Of a stretch of DNA of 64,000 bases, positions 45,321 through 53,953 are shown piece after piece; position 1 is the first letter of the stretch; every line of letters begins with the position of its first letter. Position numbers and translations under genes: made by a program. Below the pieces are notes generated by a model. The model did no database searches. It saw nothing but the letters and a program-made list of their open reading frames with translations, and was not told the DNA's origin. Source of the stretch: Levilactobacillus acidifarinae DSM 19394 = JCM 15949 (lineage in GTDB: Bacteria > Bacillota > Bacilli > Lactobacillales > Lactobacillaceae). The stretch lies in NCBI RefSeq assembly GCF_001434835.1, contig NZ_AZDV01000026.1:62001-126000 (forward strand), given 5' to 3'.

Positions 45321-47732
45321 ATGAAGATTTCATACAACTGGATTAAAGAGTATCTCGATTTAGACGTTTCCGCCGTTGACTTGGCGGAAAAAATTGAACG
45401 GACTTCCGTGGAAGTCGACAGCGTCGTGAAACCTAGCGACGGGCTGAAGAAGATCGTGGTCGGCCACGTCTTAAGCGTCAAGGCCCATCCCGATTCCGAC
45501 CATTTACACATTTGTGAGATCGACGTCGGGGATGACGAACCTTCTCAAATCGTGTGTGGGGCACCGAACATTGCTGAAGGGCAAAATGTGATCGTGGCCT
45601 TACCGGGGTCCCGAATCGCTGATAACGTGAAGATCAAGCGTTCCAAGATGCGCGGGGTCGAATCCGACGGCATGGTGTGTGCCTTACAGGAAATCGGCTT
45701 CCCCGAAGAGGTCGTCCCGAAGGCTTACGTCGACGGTATCTACGTTTTACCCGCCGACGCGCAACCGGGATCTCCCGTCTTCGACATTTTAGGCATGAAC
45801 GATAGCTTAATCGATCTGGACGTGACGCCCAACCGCGGGGACATGTTGAGTCTAAACGGGACGTTACGCGACTTGGCCGCCATTTACGACCGGCCCGTGA
45901 CGTTAGACACGCCGCACGTGACCGAAGCTGGCGAGGCCATCGACAGCCAACTGAGCCTGCACGTCGACGACAGTTTATCTCCGCAATACCGGATGCGCTT
46001 AGTGCGCGATATCAAGCTAGCACCCAGCCCAATGTGGTTACAGGTGCACCTGTGGAACGCCGGGTTACGGCCAATCAACAACGTGGTGGACATCACCAAC
46101 TACATCATGTTGAAGTACGGCCAACCCTTACACGCCTTCGACTACGACAAGTTCAGTGGTCAAGACGTTTACGTGCGGACCGCCAAGGCCGGGGAAACCC
46201 TGACCACCTTAGACGAAAACGACCACGAGTTGGACCCAACGGACATCGTGATTGCCGACAGCCAGGCGCCAATCGCCTTGGCCGGGGTCATGGGGGGCTT
46301 ATCCACGGCCATCAGTGATCAGACCGTCACGGTTGCCATCGAAGCCGCCGTGTTCGAACACGACCACATCCGTAAGGCCGCCCAACGGCATCACCTGCAC
46401 ACCGACGCTTCCCAACGGTTCGAACGGGGGGTCAACCAGGCCGGGGTCCAAGACGCCTTGGACGCCGCCGCTCAGATGTTAAACGACCTGGCAGCCGGGA
46501 CGGTGCAGACCGGGACGGCCGTGGGCAGTAACCACCAGCCCGAAGCTGCCGTGATCCCGTTGACCTTGACGCACGTGAACGCCGTGCTCGGGACCGACTT
46601 GACCATGGACCAGGTCAGCCACATCTTAGAAACGCTAGGCTTCACCGTTAAGGTTGCCGGAGATGACCTGACCGTCACGGTGCCGATTCGCCGTAACGAC
46701 ATTCACATCCCGGCCGACTTACTCGAAGAAATTGCGCGGATCTACGGTTACGATAACTTACCTGTCACGTTACCAACGGGTCGAATGACCCAGGGCCGTT
46801 TGACGCCGGCGCAACGCTTGATGCGCGCCACGCGCAAATCGTTGGAAGGCTTAGGCTTGAACCAGGCCATTTCCTACGCGTTGACCACCGAAGACAAGGC
46901 GCAGATGTTCTTGACCCATCCGGACAGTCAACTGACCAAGCTGGCTTGGCCGATGAGCGTCGACCACGCCGTTTTACGGATGAATATGGTCACCGGGTTG
47001 TTAGACGATATCGCCTACAACACCGCTCGGAAGGTTAAAGACGTAGCCTTGTACGAACAGGGGCGGGTCTTCTACCGTCAAGAGGGTCAGGACCGGCCGG
47101 CCGAAGAAGAACACATTGCCGGGGCCATCACGGGCCAACTCGTTCCCGCCGCTTGGAACCAACCGGCCCAAGACGTGGACTTCTACCAATTGAAGGGCAT
47201 CGTGGCGGCTTACCTGCAAGACATGGCGGTTAAGGGCGACGTGACCTACGAACCTAACACCGAGATGCCGGAAATGCACCCGGGTCGGACCGCGGACATT
47301 TTAATCCACGGTCACAAGATCGGGTTCATGGGTCAGGTCCATCCGACGATTGCCAAGCGCTTCAAGATTGGGGCGACCTACGTCTTTGACCTGAACCTGC
47401 AAGCCATCATCGACATGCCGAAGCAAGAAAACCAATACGACGTGATCTCACGCTACCCAGCGATTACCCGCGACATTGCGATGTTGGTGGCCGATGACGT
47501 GACCAACGAACAGGTTGTTGCGTTGATCGAACGCCGCGGCGGGGCTTACCTGCAGTCCGTGAAGTTGTTCGACGTGTACGACGGGGTGAAGGTACCGAAG
47601 GGCAAGAAGTCTTTGGCCTACACCTTGACGTATCAGGACAAGCACGCCACGTTGGTCGACGATGCGGTGACCCAAGCCTTTGAAAAGGTCACGAAACGCT
47701 TACAGGACGAATTGGACGCTGAAATTCGTTAA
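45321..47732 (+). CDS. pheT: Phenylalanyl-tRNA synthetase beta subunit
   Basis: 803 aa. EMAP-type tRNA-binding OB fold (residues about 40-150; VKAHPDSDHLHICEIDVGDD), B3/B4 editing domain (about 205-390), B5 domain, catalytic-like core and C-terminal ferredoxin-fold anticodon domain (YPAITRDIAMLVADDV...). Full length. AAGGA RBS. Followed by a terminator. Confidence 0.97.
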   Translation: MKISYNWIKEYLDLDVSAVDLAEKIERTSVEVDSVVKPSDGLKKIVVGHVLSVKAHPDSDHLHICEIDVGDDEPSQIVCGAPNIAEGQNVIVALPGSRIADNVKIKRSKMRGVESDGMVCALQEIGFPEEVVPKAYVDGIYVLPADAQPGSPVFDILGMNDSLIDLDVTPNRGDMLSLNGTLRDLAAIYDRPVTLDTPHVTEAGEAIDSQLSLHVDDSLSPQYRMRLVRDIKLAPSPMWLQVHLWNAGLRPINNVVDITNYIMLKYGQPLHAFDYDKFSGQDVYVRTAKAGETLTTLDENDHELDPTDIVIADSQAPIALAGVMGGLSTAISDQTVTVAIEAAVFEHDHIRKAAQRHHLHTDASQRFERGVNQAGVQDALDAAAQMLNDLAAGTVQTGTAVGSNHQPEAAVIPLTLTHVNAVLGTDLTMDQVSHILETLGFTVKVAGDDLTVTVPIRRNDIHIPADLLEEIARIYGYDNLPVTLPTGRMTQGRLTPAQRLMRATRKSLEGLGLNQAISYALTTEDKAQMFLTHPDSQLTKLAWPMSVDHAVLRMNMVTGLLDDIAYNTARKVKDVALYEQGRVFYRQEGQDRPAEEEHIAGAITGQLVPAAWNQPAQDVDFYQLKGIVAAYLQDMAVKGDVTYEPNTEMPEMHPGRTADILIHGHKIGFMGQVHPTIAKRFKIGATYVFDLNLQAIIDMPKQENQYDVISRYPAITRDIAMLVADDVTNEQVVALIERRGGAYLQSVKLFDVYDGVKVPKGKKSLAYTLTYQDKHATLVDDAVTQAFEKVTKRLQDELDAEIR

Positions 47733-47751
47733 AGTTCGTTAAAAACCGGTG

Positions 47752-47788
47752 AAAACGCGGGCGGTCCTCCGGGATCGTGCGCGTTTTT
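47752..47788 (+). terminator. Terminator of pheST
   Basis: AAAACGCG...CGCGTTTTT with inner CG/CG and TCC/GGA pairs. Confidence 0.88.
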
Positions 47789-47855
47789 AGCGATTTAAAA
47801 GATTACATTTTTGTCAAAGTGGGTCTTGCCGGTTTTCGTCAGCCTCGAAGTTCTG

Positions 47856-47861
47856 TATAAT
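47856..47861 (+). promoter_or_regulatory. -10 element of mltG
   Basis: TATAAT 35 bases before the TTG start of mltG; -35 not clear. Confidence 0.6.
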
Positions 47862-47895
47862 GTAGAAGACTATGGCATAGAACGGAGGAAAAAAG

Positions 47896-49032
47896 TTGGA
47901 TAATGGCACGGATCCTACGCCTACTCGTCAATCTAAGAGCCCCAAACGTAGTTCGTTTGGTCGCCGGATCATGGTGGGTGTGGCCAGTTTATTAGTCATT
48001 TTAGCAGTGGCGATTGGTATTTTTGGGTATCAGTATTTCCAGTCGGCCTTAAAACCCTTAGACACCAGCAACGAAAACGTGGTGCAGGTGCACGTCCCGA
48101 TGGGGGCCACGTCGAATAAGATCGGGCAGATCTTACAAGATAAAAAGGTGGTTAAGAGTGGGATGGTCTTTAACTACTACGTCAAGTCCCACAAGTTCAC
48201 GAACTTTCGGGCGGGCTACTACCAGTTAAAGCCGTCGATGACGCTCAATACGATCGCCAAGCGGTTACAACTCGGGGGGTCGGCCGAACCGATTCAGAGT
48301 ACGGCCGGTAAAGTCCTAGTTCGTGAAGGGGAGACGGTCGACCAATTGGCCACCGAGATTCCGGTGCAAACGGACTTCACCAAGAAGGAATTCTTGAGCT
48401 TGATGAAGGACCAGACCTTCTTTAACCAGTTGGCCGCCCGCTACCCGCAATTACTGAGCTCGGCCAAGCAAGCCAAAAACGTGCGCTACCGCTTAGAAGG
48501 TTACCTGGCGCCCGCCACGTATCAGGCCGGTAAGAAGATGACGTTGAAGCAACTGATCACGTCGATGGTGGCCAAGACCGACCAGAACTTACAGCCCAGT
48601 TATAAGACCATTAAGAAGCAAAAGCTCACCGTCCAGGAGACGTTGACGCTGGCTTCGTTGGTCGAACGCGAAGGGGTCAGCCAGACCGACCGTGATAAGA
48701 TCGCCGGGGTCTTCTTGAACCGGATCGACGCTAACATGGCCTTGCAGTCCGATATCGCCGTCCAATACGCGTTGAAGACCACCAAGAAGAACCTGACCTA
48801 TAAGGATTTGAAGGTCAAATCGCCGTATAACCTGTACGTTCACACGGGTTACGGCCCCGGACCGTTCGATAGTCCGAGTGTGTCTTCCGTGAAGGCGGTG
48901 CTGCACCCCGCGGCTCGGAGCAAGAATTACTACTACTTCATTGCAAATACCAAGACCGGGAAGGTGTACTTCTCGACCACGTATGACCAGCATCAATCAT
49001 TAACCAGTTCATTAGCAAGCGATAATAAGTAA
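47896..49032 (+). CDS. mltG: Endolytic murein transglycosylase MltG (YceG-like)
   Basis: 378 aa. Cuts nascent peptidoglycan strands at the membrane and sets glycan length. Short cytoplasmic N-terminus, one transmembrane helix (about residues 27-48, MVGVASLLVILAVAIGIFGY), a LysM-like subdomain, and the YceG catalytic domain with the Glu motif ASLVEREGVSQTDRDKIAGV and the conserved YNLYVHTGYGPGPF. TTG start with GGAGG upstream. The next gene udk starts close behind. Confidence 0.95.
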   Translation: MDNGTDPTPTRQSKSPKRSSFGRRIMVGVASLLVILAVAIGIFGYQYFQSALKPLDTSNENVVQVHVPMGATSNKIGQILQDKKVVKSGMVFNYYVKSHKFTNFRAGYYQLKPSMTLNTIAKRLQLGGSAEPIQSTAGKVLVREGETVDQLATEIPVQTDFTKKEFLSLMKDQTFFNQLAARYPQLLSSAKQAKNVRYRLEGYLAPATYQAGKKMTLKQLITSMVAKTDQNLQPSYKTIKKQKLTVQETLTLASLVEREGVSQTDRDKIAGVFLNRIDANMALQSDIAVQYALKTTKKNLTYKDLKVKSPYNLYVHTGYGPGPFDSPSVSSVKAVLHPAARSKNYYYFIANTKTGKVYFSTTYDQHQSLTSSLASDNK

Positions 49033-49044
49033 AGGATGGCGACA

Positions 49045-49719
49045 GTGTTGGCAGATAAGAAACGACCAATCATCATTGGGGTAACCGGGGGTTCCGGCAG
49101 TGGGAAGACGACCGTTAGTCGGGCCATCTTCAATCAATTAGTGGGACACTCCATCATGATCTTACAGCAGGATTCCTACTACAAGGACCAAGCGGAAATG
49201 ACCATGGAAGAACGTAAGGCGGTCAACTACGACCATCCCTTGACGTTTGATACGGATCTGTTGATCGACCAGTTAAAACAATTGCTTCGTTACGAACCCA
49301 TCGAAAAACCCGTTTACGATTACAACCTGTTCACGCGAAGTGACGAGACGATTCACCAGGAACCCCGCGACGTCATTATCCTGGAAGGGATTTTGATCTT
49401 GGATGACGAACGGCTCCGCGACCTGATGGACATCAAGGTCTTTGTCGACACGGACGACGATATTCGCATCATTCGGCGGATTCAACGGGACATGAACGAA
49501 CGGGACCGGTCCTTAGAGTCCGTGATCGGTCAGTACCTCAAGACGGTCAAGCCCATGTACCACCAATTCGTGGAACCCACGAAGCGTTACGCCGACATTA
49601 TCGTTCCCGAGGGGGGCGAAAACCAGGTGGCCATCGACCTGCTGGTGACTAAGATTCGGGCAATTTTGGAAGCGCACGGGAACAAAGAAGTCTTTGACAA
49701 TCAAGATACCACCATTTAA
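49045..49719 (+). CDS. udk: Uridine kinase
   Basis: 224 aa. Phosphorylates uridine/cytidine in pyrimidine salvage. P-loop [17 protein letters not shown] near residue 12, [21 protein letters not shown], and [22 protein letters not shown] 49045 is preferred because AAAGGA (49031-49036) is 8 bases upstream; ATG 49036 overlaps that RBS, and TTG 49048 is a further option. Lies 12 bases after mltG; the mltG-udk-greA order is conserved in lactobacilli. Confidence 0.95.
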   Translation: MLADKKRPIIIGVTGGSGSGKTTVSRAIFNQLVGHSIMILQQDSYYKDQAEMTMEERKAVNYDHPLTFDTDLLIDQLKQLLRYEPIEKPVYDYNLFTRSDETIHQEPRDVIILEGILILDDERLRDLMDIKVFVDTDDDIRIIRRIQRDMNERDRSLESVIGQYLKTVKPMYHQFVEPTKRYADIIVPEGGENQVAIDLLVTKIRAILEAHGNKEVFDNQDTTI

Positions 49720-49814
49720 GATGGGGGAGTCAGCTCTGACGCGTTCACGTCAGACACGTGACGGGAGACAACCGTTAACTCAAAAAAATTAAAGTTGTAA
49801 AAGGGGTGGCCATT

Positions 49815-50291
49815 GTGGCAGAAGACAAGATGTATCCAATGACTGAAGAAGGTAAGGAAAAGCTTCAGACGGAACTGGAAGACTTAAAGATGGTTCAACG
49901 GCCTAAGGTCATTGACCGGATCAAGATTGCCCGGTCATACGGGGACCTTTCGGAAAACTCCGAATACGAATCCGCCAAGGACGAACAAAGTATGTTAGAA
50001 ACCCGGATCAGCACGGTAGAACGCATGCTCCAATACGCCCAAATCATCGATAACGATGGCACGGATAAGGATGAAATTACCGTGGGGAAGAAAGTAACCT
50101 TTAAGGAACTTCCCGACGAAGATCCCGAAGAGTACACCATCGTGGGGGCGGCAGAAGCCGATCCAATGGCGGGGAAGATCTCGAACGACTCACCGATTGC
50201 CAAGGGCCTGTTAGGGCACCGCGTGGGGGAAAACGTTACTTTCCCAACGCCGGGTGGCGACATGACCGTCGAAGTCTTAAAAGTTGAATAA
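49815..50291 (+). CDS. greA: Transcription elongation factor GreA
   Basis: 158 aa. Rescues backtracked RNA polymerase by stimulating transcript cleavage. N-terminal coiled coil with the acidic tip ([20 protein letters not shown]) and C-terminal FKBP-like domain ([20 protein letters not shown]). GTG 49815 lies 8 bases after AAGGGG; GTG 49806 overlaps this RBS. 95 bases after udk; the gap holds a TCTGACG/CGTCAGA hairpin without a T run. Confidence 0.96.
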   Translation: MAEDKMYPMTEEGKEKLQTELEDLKMVQRPKVIDRIKIARSYGDLSENSEYESAKDEQSMLETRISTVERMLQYAQIIDNDGTDKDEITVGKKVTFKELPDEDPEEYTIVGAAEADPMAGKISNDSPIAKGLLGHRVGENVTFPTPGGDMTVEVLKVE

Positions 50292-50307
50292 GCGCGATTA
50301 ACGCGTA

Positions 50308-50336
50308 AGGGGTCGGCCAGGGTGCCGGCCCTTTTT
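50308..50336 (+). terminator. Terminator of greA
   Basis: AGGGGTCGGC pairs with GCCGGCCCT (one G-T pair), T5 follows. Confidence 0.9.
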
Positions 50337-50358
50337 GGTTCCGTTATTTTATAATGCT

Positions 50359-50388
50359 ATCAATTTAATTGTTAACAATTAAATTGAT
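50359..50388. promoter_or_regulatory. 30-bp perfect AT-rich palindrome (probable operator)
   Basis: The half site ATCAATTTAATTGTT is followed directly by its exact reverse complement. It ends 9 bases before the -35 of the HesB-fold gene. No T run follows, so it is not a terminator. Probably the binding site of a dimeric repressor or activator; the regulator is unknown. Confidence 0.7.
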
Positions 50389-50397
50389 GTATTCCGC

Positions 50398-50427
50398 TTG
50401 TCAAACCGCCCCTAAACATGGTATAAA
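50398..50427 (+). promoter_or_regulatory. Promoter of the HesB-fold gene
   Basis: TTGTCA (50398-50403), 18-base spacer, TATAAA (50422-50427). Confidence 0.7.
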
Positions 50428-50474
50428 GGAAACTGAAAACGGATTCACAGTCTGGTTAAGAGGAGCATAAAACT

Positions 50475-50777
50475 ATGAAGATTACGGTAACGGATGCAGC
50501 AAGCAAGTGGTTCCGCGAAGAAATGGGCATGACGGGACGGGGAATTCGCTTCTTTGGCAAGGTCTACGGGAAAACGCCCGTGCACCAAGGCTTCTCGTTG
50601 GGGATGACCCCCGACGATGCGCCCCGTGATCCCGTGGTCACCGAAAAAAAGGACGACGTGACCTACTACATTACTGAAGGTGACGAGTGGTTCTTCGTGG
50701 GGTACGACCTTACGGTGGACTATGATCCCAAGACGGACGGTCCGACCTACATCTATACGGAAAATGGCGAACTTTAG
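50475..50777 (+). CDS. HesB/IscA-fold (YneR-like) protein without cysteines
   Basis: 100 aa. N-terminal KITVTDAASKWFREEMG and the beta-rich core RFFGKVYG...GFSLGM, VTYYITEGDEWFFVGYDLTVDYDP match the HesB-like/YneR group of the iron-sulfur biosynthesis fold. No Cys is present, so the three Cys that hold Fe-S or iron in IscA are missing; the function may differ. GAGGAG RBS. It stands alone with its own promoter, the adjacent palindrome and a strong terminator. Confidence 0.85.
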   Translation: MKITVTDAASKWFREEMGMTGRGIRFFGKVYGKTPVHQGFSLGMTPDDAPRDPVVTEKKDDVTYYITEGDEWFFVGYDLTVDYDPKTDGPTYIYTENGEL

Positions 50778-50784
50778 AACAAAC

Positions 50785-50819
50785 AAAAACGCGAGTACAT
50801 TTGCTGTACTCGCGTTTTT
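50785..50819. terminator. Bidirectional terminator between HesB-fold gene and yfhO
   Basis: Perfect 14-bp stem AAAAACGCGAGTAC / GTACTCGCGTTTTT, 7-base loop. Confidence 0.95.
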
Positions 50820-50839
50820 ACGTGTTTGGAAACGTGAGA

Positions 50840-53473
50840 TTAACGCCGCCGACGGACAATCACCAGCCACCAACCGCAAACCAGTAGCAACGTAACACCA
50901 CTGATTAGCAGTCCTAAGTTTAAGAACGGCGGCCAGTAGGCCAGGGTCACGTGATTGGTGCCGCGGCGCAGCTTAACGGCGGTAAACATGTCCACCGTCT
51001 TGTAGGTCTTGGCCGCATGACCGTTTACGGTCGCGTGCCAACCTTGAGAATACGGAATGGACGTGTTGAGCACCTGCCGGTTCGCGGTGGCCGTGACGGT
51101 GCCGCTAAACTTGCGGTCCGACTGTTGTGATAAACGCCACGGGTGTTCTTTCAGTTGGGTGGTGGCCTGCTTTAAGCGGGTGGTGTCCAACCGGTACAGC
51201 GTGAAGTTTTGTAACCACAGGGAGCCCTTCTTGAGCTGAATGGTCAGCTTAATGGTCTGGCCCTTCGCGTGGTCGGCGGCACTGACGATGATCGTATTCC
51301 GGTAGGTCGGGTATTGGGCTAACGACTTCCCGTTTAAGGTGAAGGTCGCGTTTTGCGGATTGACCGTGGAGCCCATGGTCAGGTAGTAGGCCGCGTTGTC
51401 TTGCGGCTTAAAGGATAACGTGATACTACCGGGCTTTAACAGGTCCTTCTTCTGTAGCATGGCCCCGGTGATCTTGCTTTGCTGGTTGATGTTTTGGAAG
51501 GCGACCTGACTAAAGTTCTGTGCCGTGAACAGGTGCTGATCCTGGGCGTTGCCGGTCAGCGCGGCCAACCAGTTCGCCTGATACTGGGCGGGATCGGCCG
51601 TGGTATCCTTTAACGACAGGATCTGATTGCTGGCTGCGTAGCCCATGGGTAGGGCGTAGGGGTTTTGGTAGCGCGTGGCCCAGTGATCCTGGCCCACGAT
51701 GCGGTAATCGGCCAGGTCGGCCTTGTTACTGGAGGCGGGCAGCATGCTGGACCCGCTCAAAGCGCCGGACAGTTGCTTGTCCTTGAAGTAGTACTTCATG
51801 TTGAGCAGCGAATCGGTCAGCAGCGTCCCGTTACTGTATTCGACGAACCCGTCACCGTCGGGCACCCCGATGTGGCCCATAAACGTCGGCGTGGCTTTCG
51901 GTAGCGCCGAGGAGAAGACGGACCCACCGTTAAAGCCGGTCTGAAAGGCATCGCCCTTGGTTCGCAGGAAGGTTTTCCCGATGCGATAAAAGCCCTTATC
52001 GGCCTGTTGGGTCTTGTTGACCAACCGTTGAAGTTCGGCGGTGTAGTTACCGTATTCGGACTGGGAAACGTAGCTAATGTTGTTTAAGTCTAAATACGCG
52101 TTAGCCGTGACTTCCGTAACCCCGATGACGAAGATCATCAACGGGTAGGTCCAGTGTTTTTTGAACGGGAAGGTGGTCAGCATTAGGGCGAAGATCACGA
52201 ACAGGATGCCTAACCAGAACTGGTTGGGTTTCAGATACTTAAAGGTCTTGAGGTTGGTTTCCACGTAGTAGCACCCCAGCGCGACCACTAACGTCACCAG
52301 TCCGATGGCGATGGGCCCGGGCCGAAAGTCGAGCGTGAGCGTCTGCGCGGCTAACCAGATGAGCCAAAAACAAATGACAAACGAGAAGCGGTAGGGGTAC
52401 CAGACGGGAAATTGGCCCGCGTGCCACAGTAAGTCTAAGGGTTGGACACAAGTCGAGAGGGCCAGAAAGATGGTCACGATGCCGGCCGCTAGCCGACTCC
52501 GTAAGGCCACGCGCCGATCAACGAAGAAGAACAGCGCCCCTAATAGGGCTAACGCCCCGATAAAGATGTTGGCGGGACCGTTGGGCATCTGGTCGAAGTT
52601 AAAGGCCCCCAGGAAGAACTTGGAGAGCGTCTTTAACGGGAACAGCTCGAAGCGCCACTTGAAGGTTTGCACGGTGTATTGGGCCTTACTTTGCGTCAAC
52701 GACCACCAGGTGGGCAGTAAGACCGCGGCCGCTAGTGCGCCGCTGATCAGCGAGGCCACCGCGAAACGCCCCGTTTGAGCGGCGAAGCGTCGCCAGGTCG
52801 TAAACTTGTCGGCGGCCAGCCAGATAAAGGCCAGGACGAGAAACAAGCAGATCATGTACGCCATGTAGTAGTTGACGACTAGCATGATGGGTAGCCAGAT
52901 GATGTAGGGTTTCCAGTGGCCGGTCGTCATTAATTGCATGAGGCCGTAGAAAATCAACGGTAAAAAGATCAGCGCGTCGAGCCACATGATGTTGAGTTGG
53001 TTGGCGATGGCCCAGCCCATCAGCGCGTAGGCTGTGGCAAAGGTGATGGCCATCAGACCGTCTTGCTTGGTGACCTTAAGTAAGAGCCACGCAAAGCTGA
53101 GTCCGGCCAACCCGTATTTCAGGACGGTAATCAGAAAAATCCCACTGGTCAGTGAGCCACCCGGGAAAAATAATAAGAGCAGATTCAACGGACTTAGTAA
53201 GTAGTAGGCCCAGTTACCGACCATTTCGCCGCCGAGGCCGTTACTAAACGAGTAAAAAATGGCACTCGGGTCATGCAGAATGGTTCGGCGTAGGTACGCA
53301 AAGAAATCCACGTATTGTTGTCCTAAATCGACGGTGAGCAAGCTGCTCGACCCAAAGGGGGCCATCTGCCGGTAGGCAAAGTAGACCGTCATAATGATTA
53401 AAGGCGTGAGAAAGGCCCCCCATAACGTCCACTGTTTAGACGTTAGGACCCAACGTCGTTTCTTTTTTGGCAA
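50840..53473 (-). CDS. yfhO: YfhO-family membrane protein (GT-C-type glycosyltransferase)
   Basis: 877 aa. About 13 transmembrane helices in the first 500 residues, then an extracellular beta-rich domain of about 350 residues, and a last helix with a basic tail (LLISGVTLLLVCGWWLVIVRRRR). The first loop contains DLGQQYVDFFAYLRR, the Asp-containing loop of GT-C enzymes. Bacillus YfhO is implicated in adding sugars to lipoteichoic acid from undecaprenyl-linked donors; the same is inferred here. TTG 53473 is chosen because GAGGTGG lies 9 bases upstream; a TTG at 53488 precedes this RBS. Monocistronic. Confidence 0.88.
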   Translation of the reverse strand: MPKKKRRWVLTSKQWTLWGAFLTPLIIMTVYFAYRQMAPFGSSSLLTVDLGQQYVDFFAYLRRTILHDPSAIFYSFSNGLGGEMVGNWAYYLLSPLNLLLLFFPGGSLTSGIFLITVLKYGLAGLSFAWLLLKVTKQDGLMAITFATAYALMGWAIANQLNIMWLDALIFLPLIFYGLMQLMTTGHWKPYIIWLPIMLVVNYYMAYMICLFLVLAFIWLAADKFTTWRRFAAQTGRFAVASLISGALAAAVLLPTWWSLTQSKAQYTVQTFKWRFELFPLKTLSKFFLGAFNFDQMPNGPANIFIGALALLGALFFFVDRRVALRSRLAAGIVTIFLALSTCVQPLDLLWHAGQFPVWYPYRFSFVICFWLIWLAAQTLTLDFRPGPIAIGLVTLVVALGCYYVETNLKTFKYLKPNQFWLGILFVIFALMLTTFPFKKHWTYPLMIFVIGVTEVTANAYLDLNNISYVSQSEYGNYTAELQRLVNKTQQADKGFYRIGKTFLRTKGDAFQTGFNGGSVFSSALPKATPTFMGHIGVPDGDGFVEYSNGTLLTDSLLNMKYYFKDKQLSGALSGSSMLPASSNKADLADYRIVGQDHWATRYQNPYALPMGYAASNQILSLKDTTADPAQYQANWLAALTGNAQDQHLFTAQNFSQVAFQNINQQSKITGAMLQKKDLLKPGSITLSFKPQDNAAYYLTMGSTVNPQNATFTLNGKSLAQYPTYRNTIIVSAADHAKGQTIKLTIQLKKGSLWLQNFTLYRLDTTRLKQATTQLKEHPWRLSQQSDRKFSGTVTATANRQVLNTSIPYSQGWHATVNGHAAKTYKTVDMFTAVKLRRGTNHVTLAYWPPFLNLGLLISGVTLLLVCGWWLVIVRRRR

Positions 53474-53488
53474 TGTTAGCCACCTCAA

Positions 53489-53953
53489 TCTTTAGAAATT
53501 ATAAAAGGTTCTAAGTGAACCTGTACATTTGGCTTTCAATTATCTAGAATAGCATAGAATCCGGTAAGGACCTACCAACGGCAGTTTACAACTTGTTAAA
53601 ATCGCTGATTGCTTTCGGCAGATAAAGGGCCGTCAGCGGCAGCACCCGGGTCACCCCGGCTCGAAGTGGTGACCGACCAGTCGCTAACTCATCTTGATCA
53701 GGGAGAGTTGGTAAGGTCGGTGGGCAATCCGAACGGGGACGGCGAAGCTAAAGATTCAGTTAAGCTTCACCCAACCAGGGTTCTGGAGCCGGAGTTTGCG
53801 CAAAGTCGCTCACCAAATTACCTTTTCTGCGCCCAGTTAAGGGTGAGCGATTAGGCCGAGACCTAAAGATTTTGATTAAATTCCGACGGCAGGATAGTGG
53901 ACTTTGTCGAAGTTTGGTAAAATAGGAGCAGTACAATAAGGAGCAGAGCTGTT
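53489..53953. other. 465-bp intergenic region with structured segment, unknown function
   Basis: No supported gene. From about 53600 to 53860 several inverted repeats occur: GGTCACC/GGTGACC (near 53650-53676), GAAGCT/AAGCTTC (near 53743-53770), TCGCTCACC/GGTGAGCGA (near 53806-53850). This could be an undescribed structured RNA on either strand or a decayed element. An extended -10 TGgTAAAAT (hexamer 53918-53923) at the right end is the likely promoter of the penicillin-binding protein gene. Confidence 0.5.

Noticed and set aside
49735-49754. Perfect TCTGACG/CGTCAGA hairpin between udk and greA
   Set aside because: No T run follows, and no matching copy was found; a faint similarity with 40605-40640 (GGGAGnCTCAGCTC-like) is too short to call a repeat.
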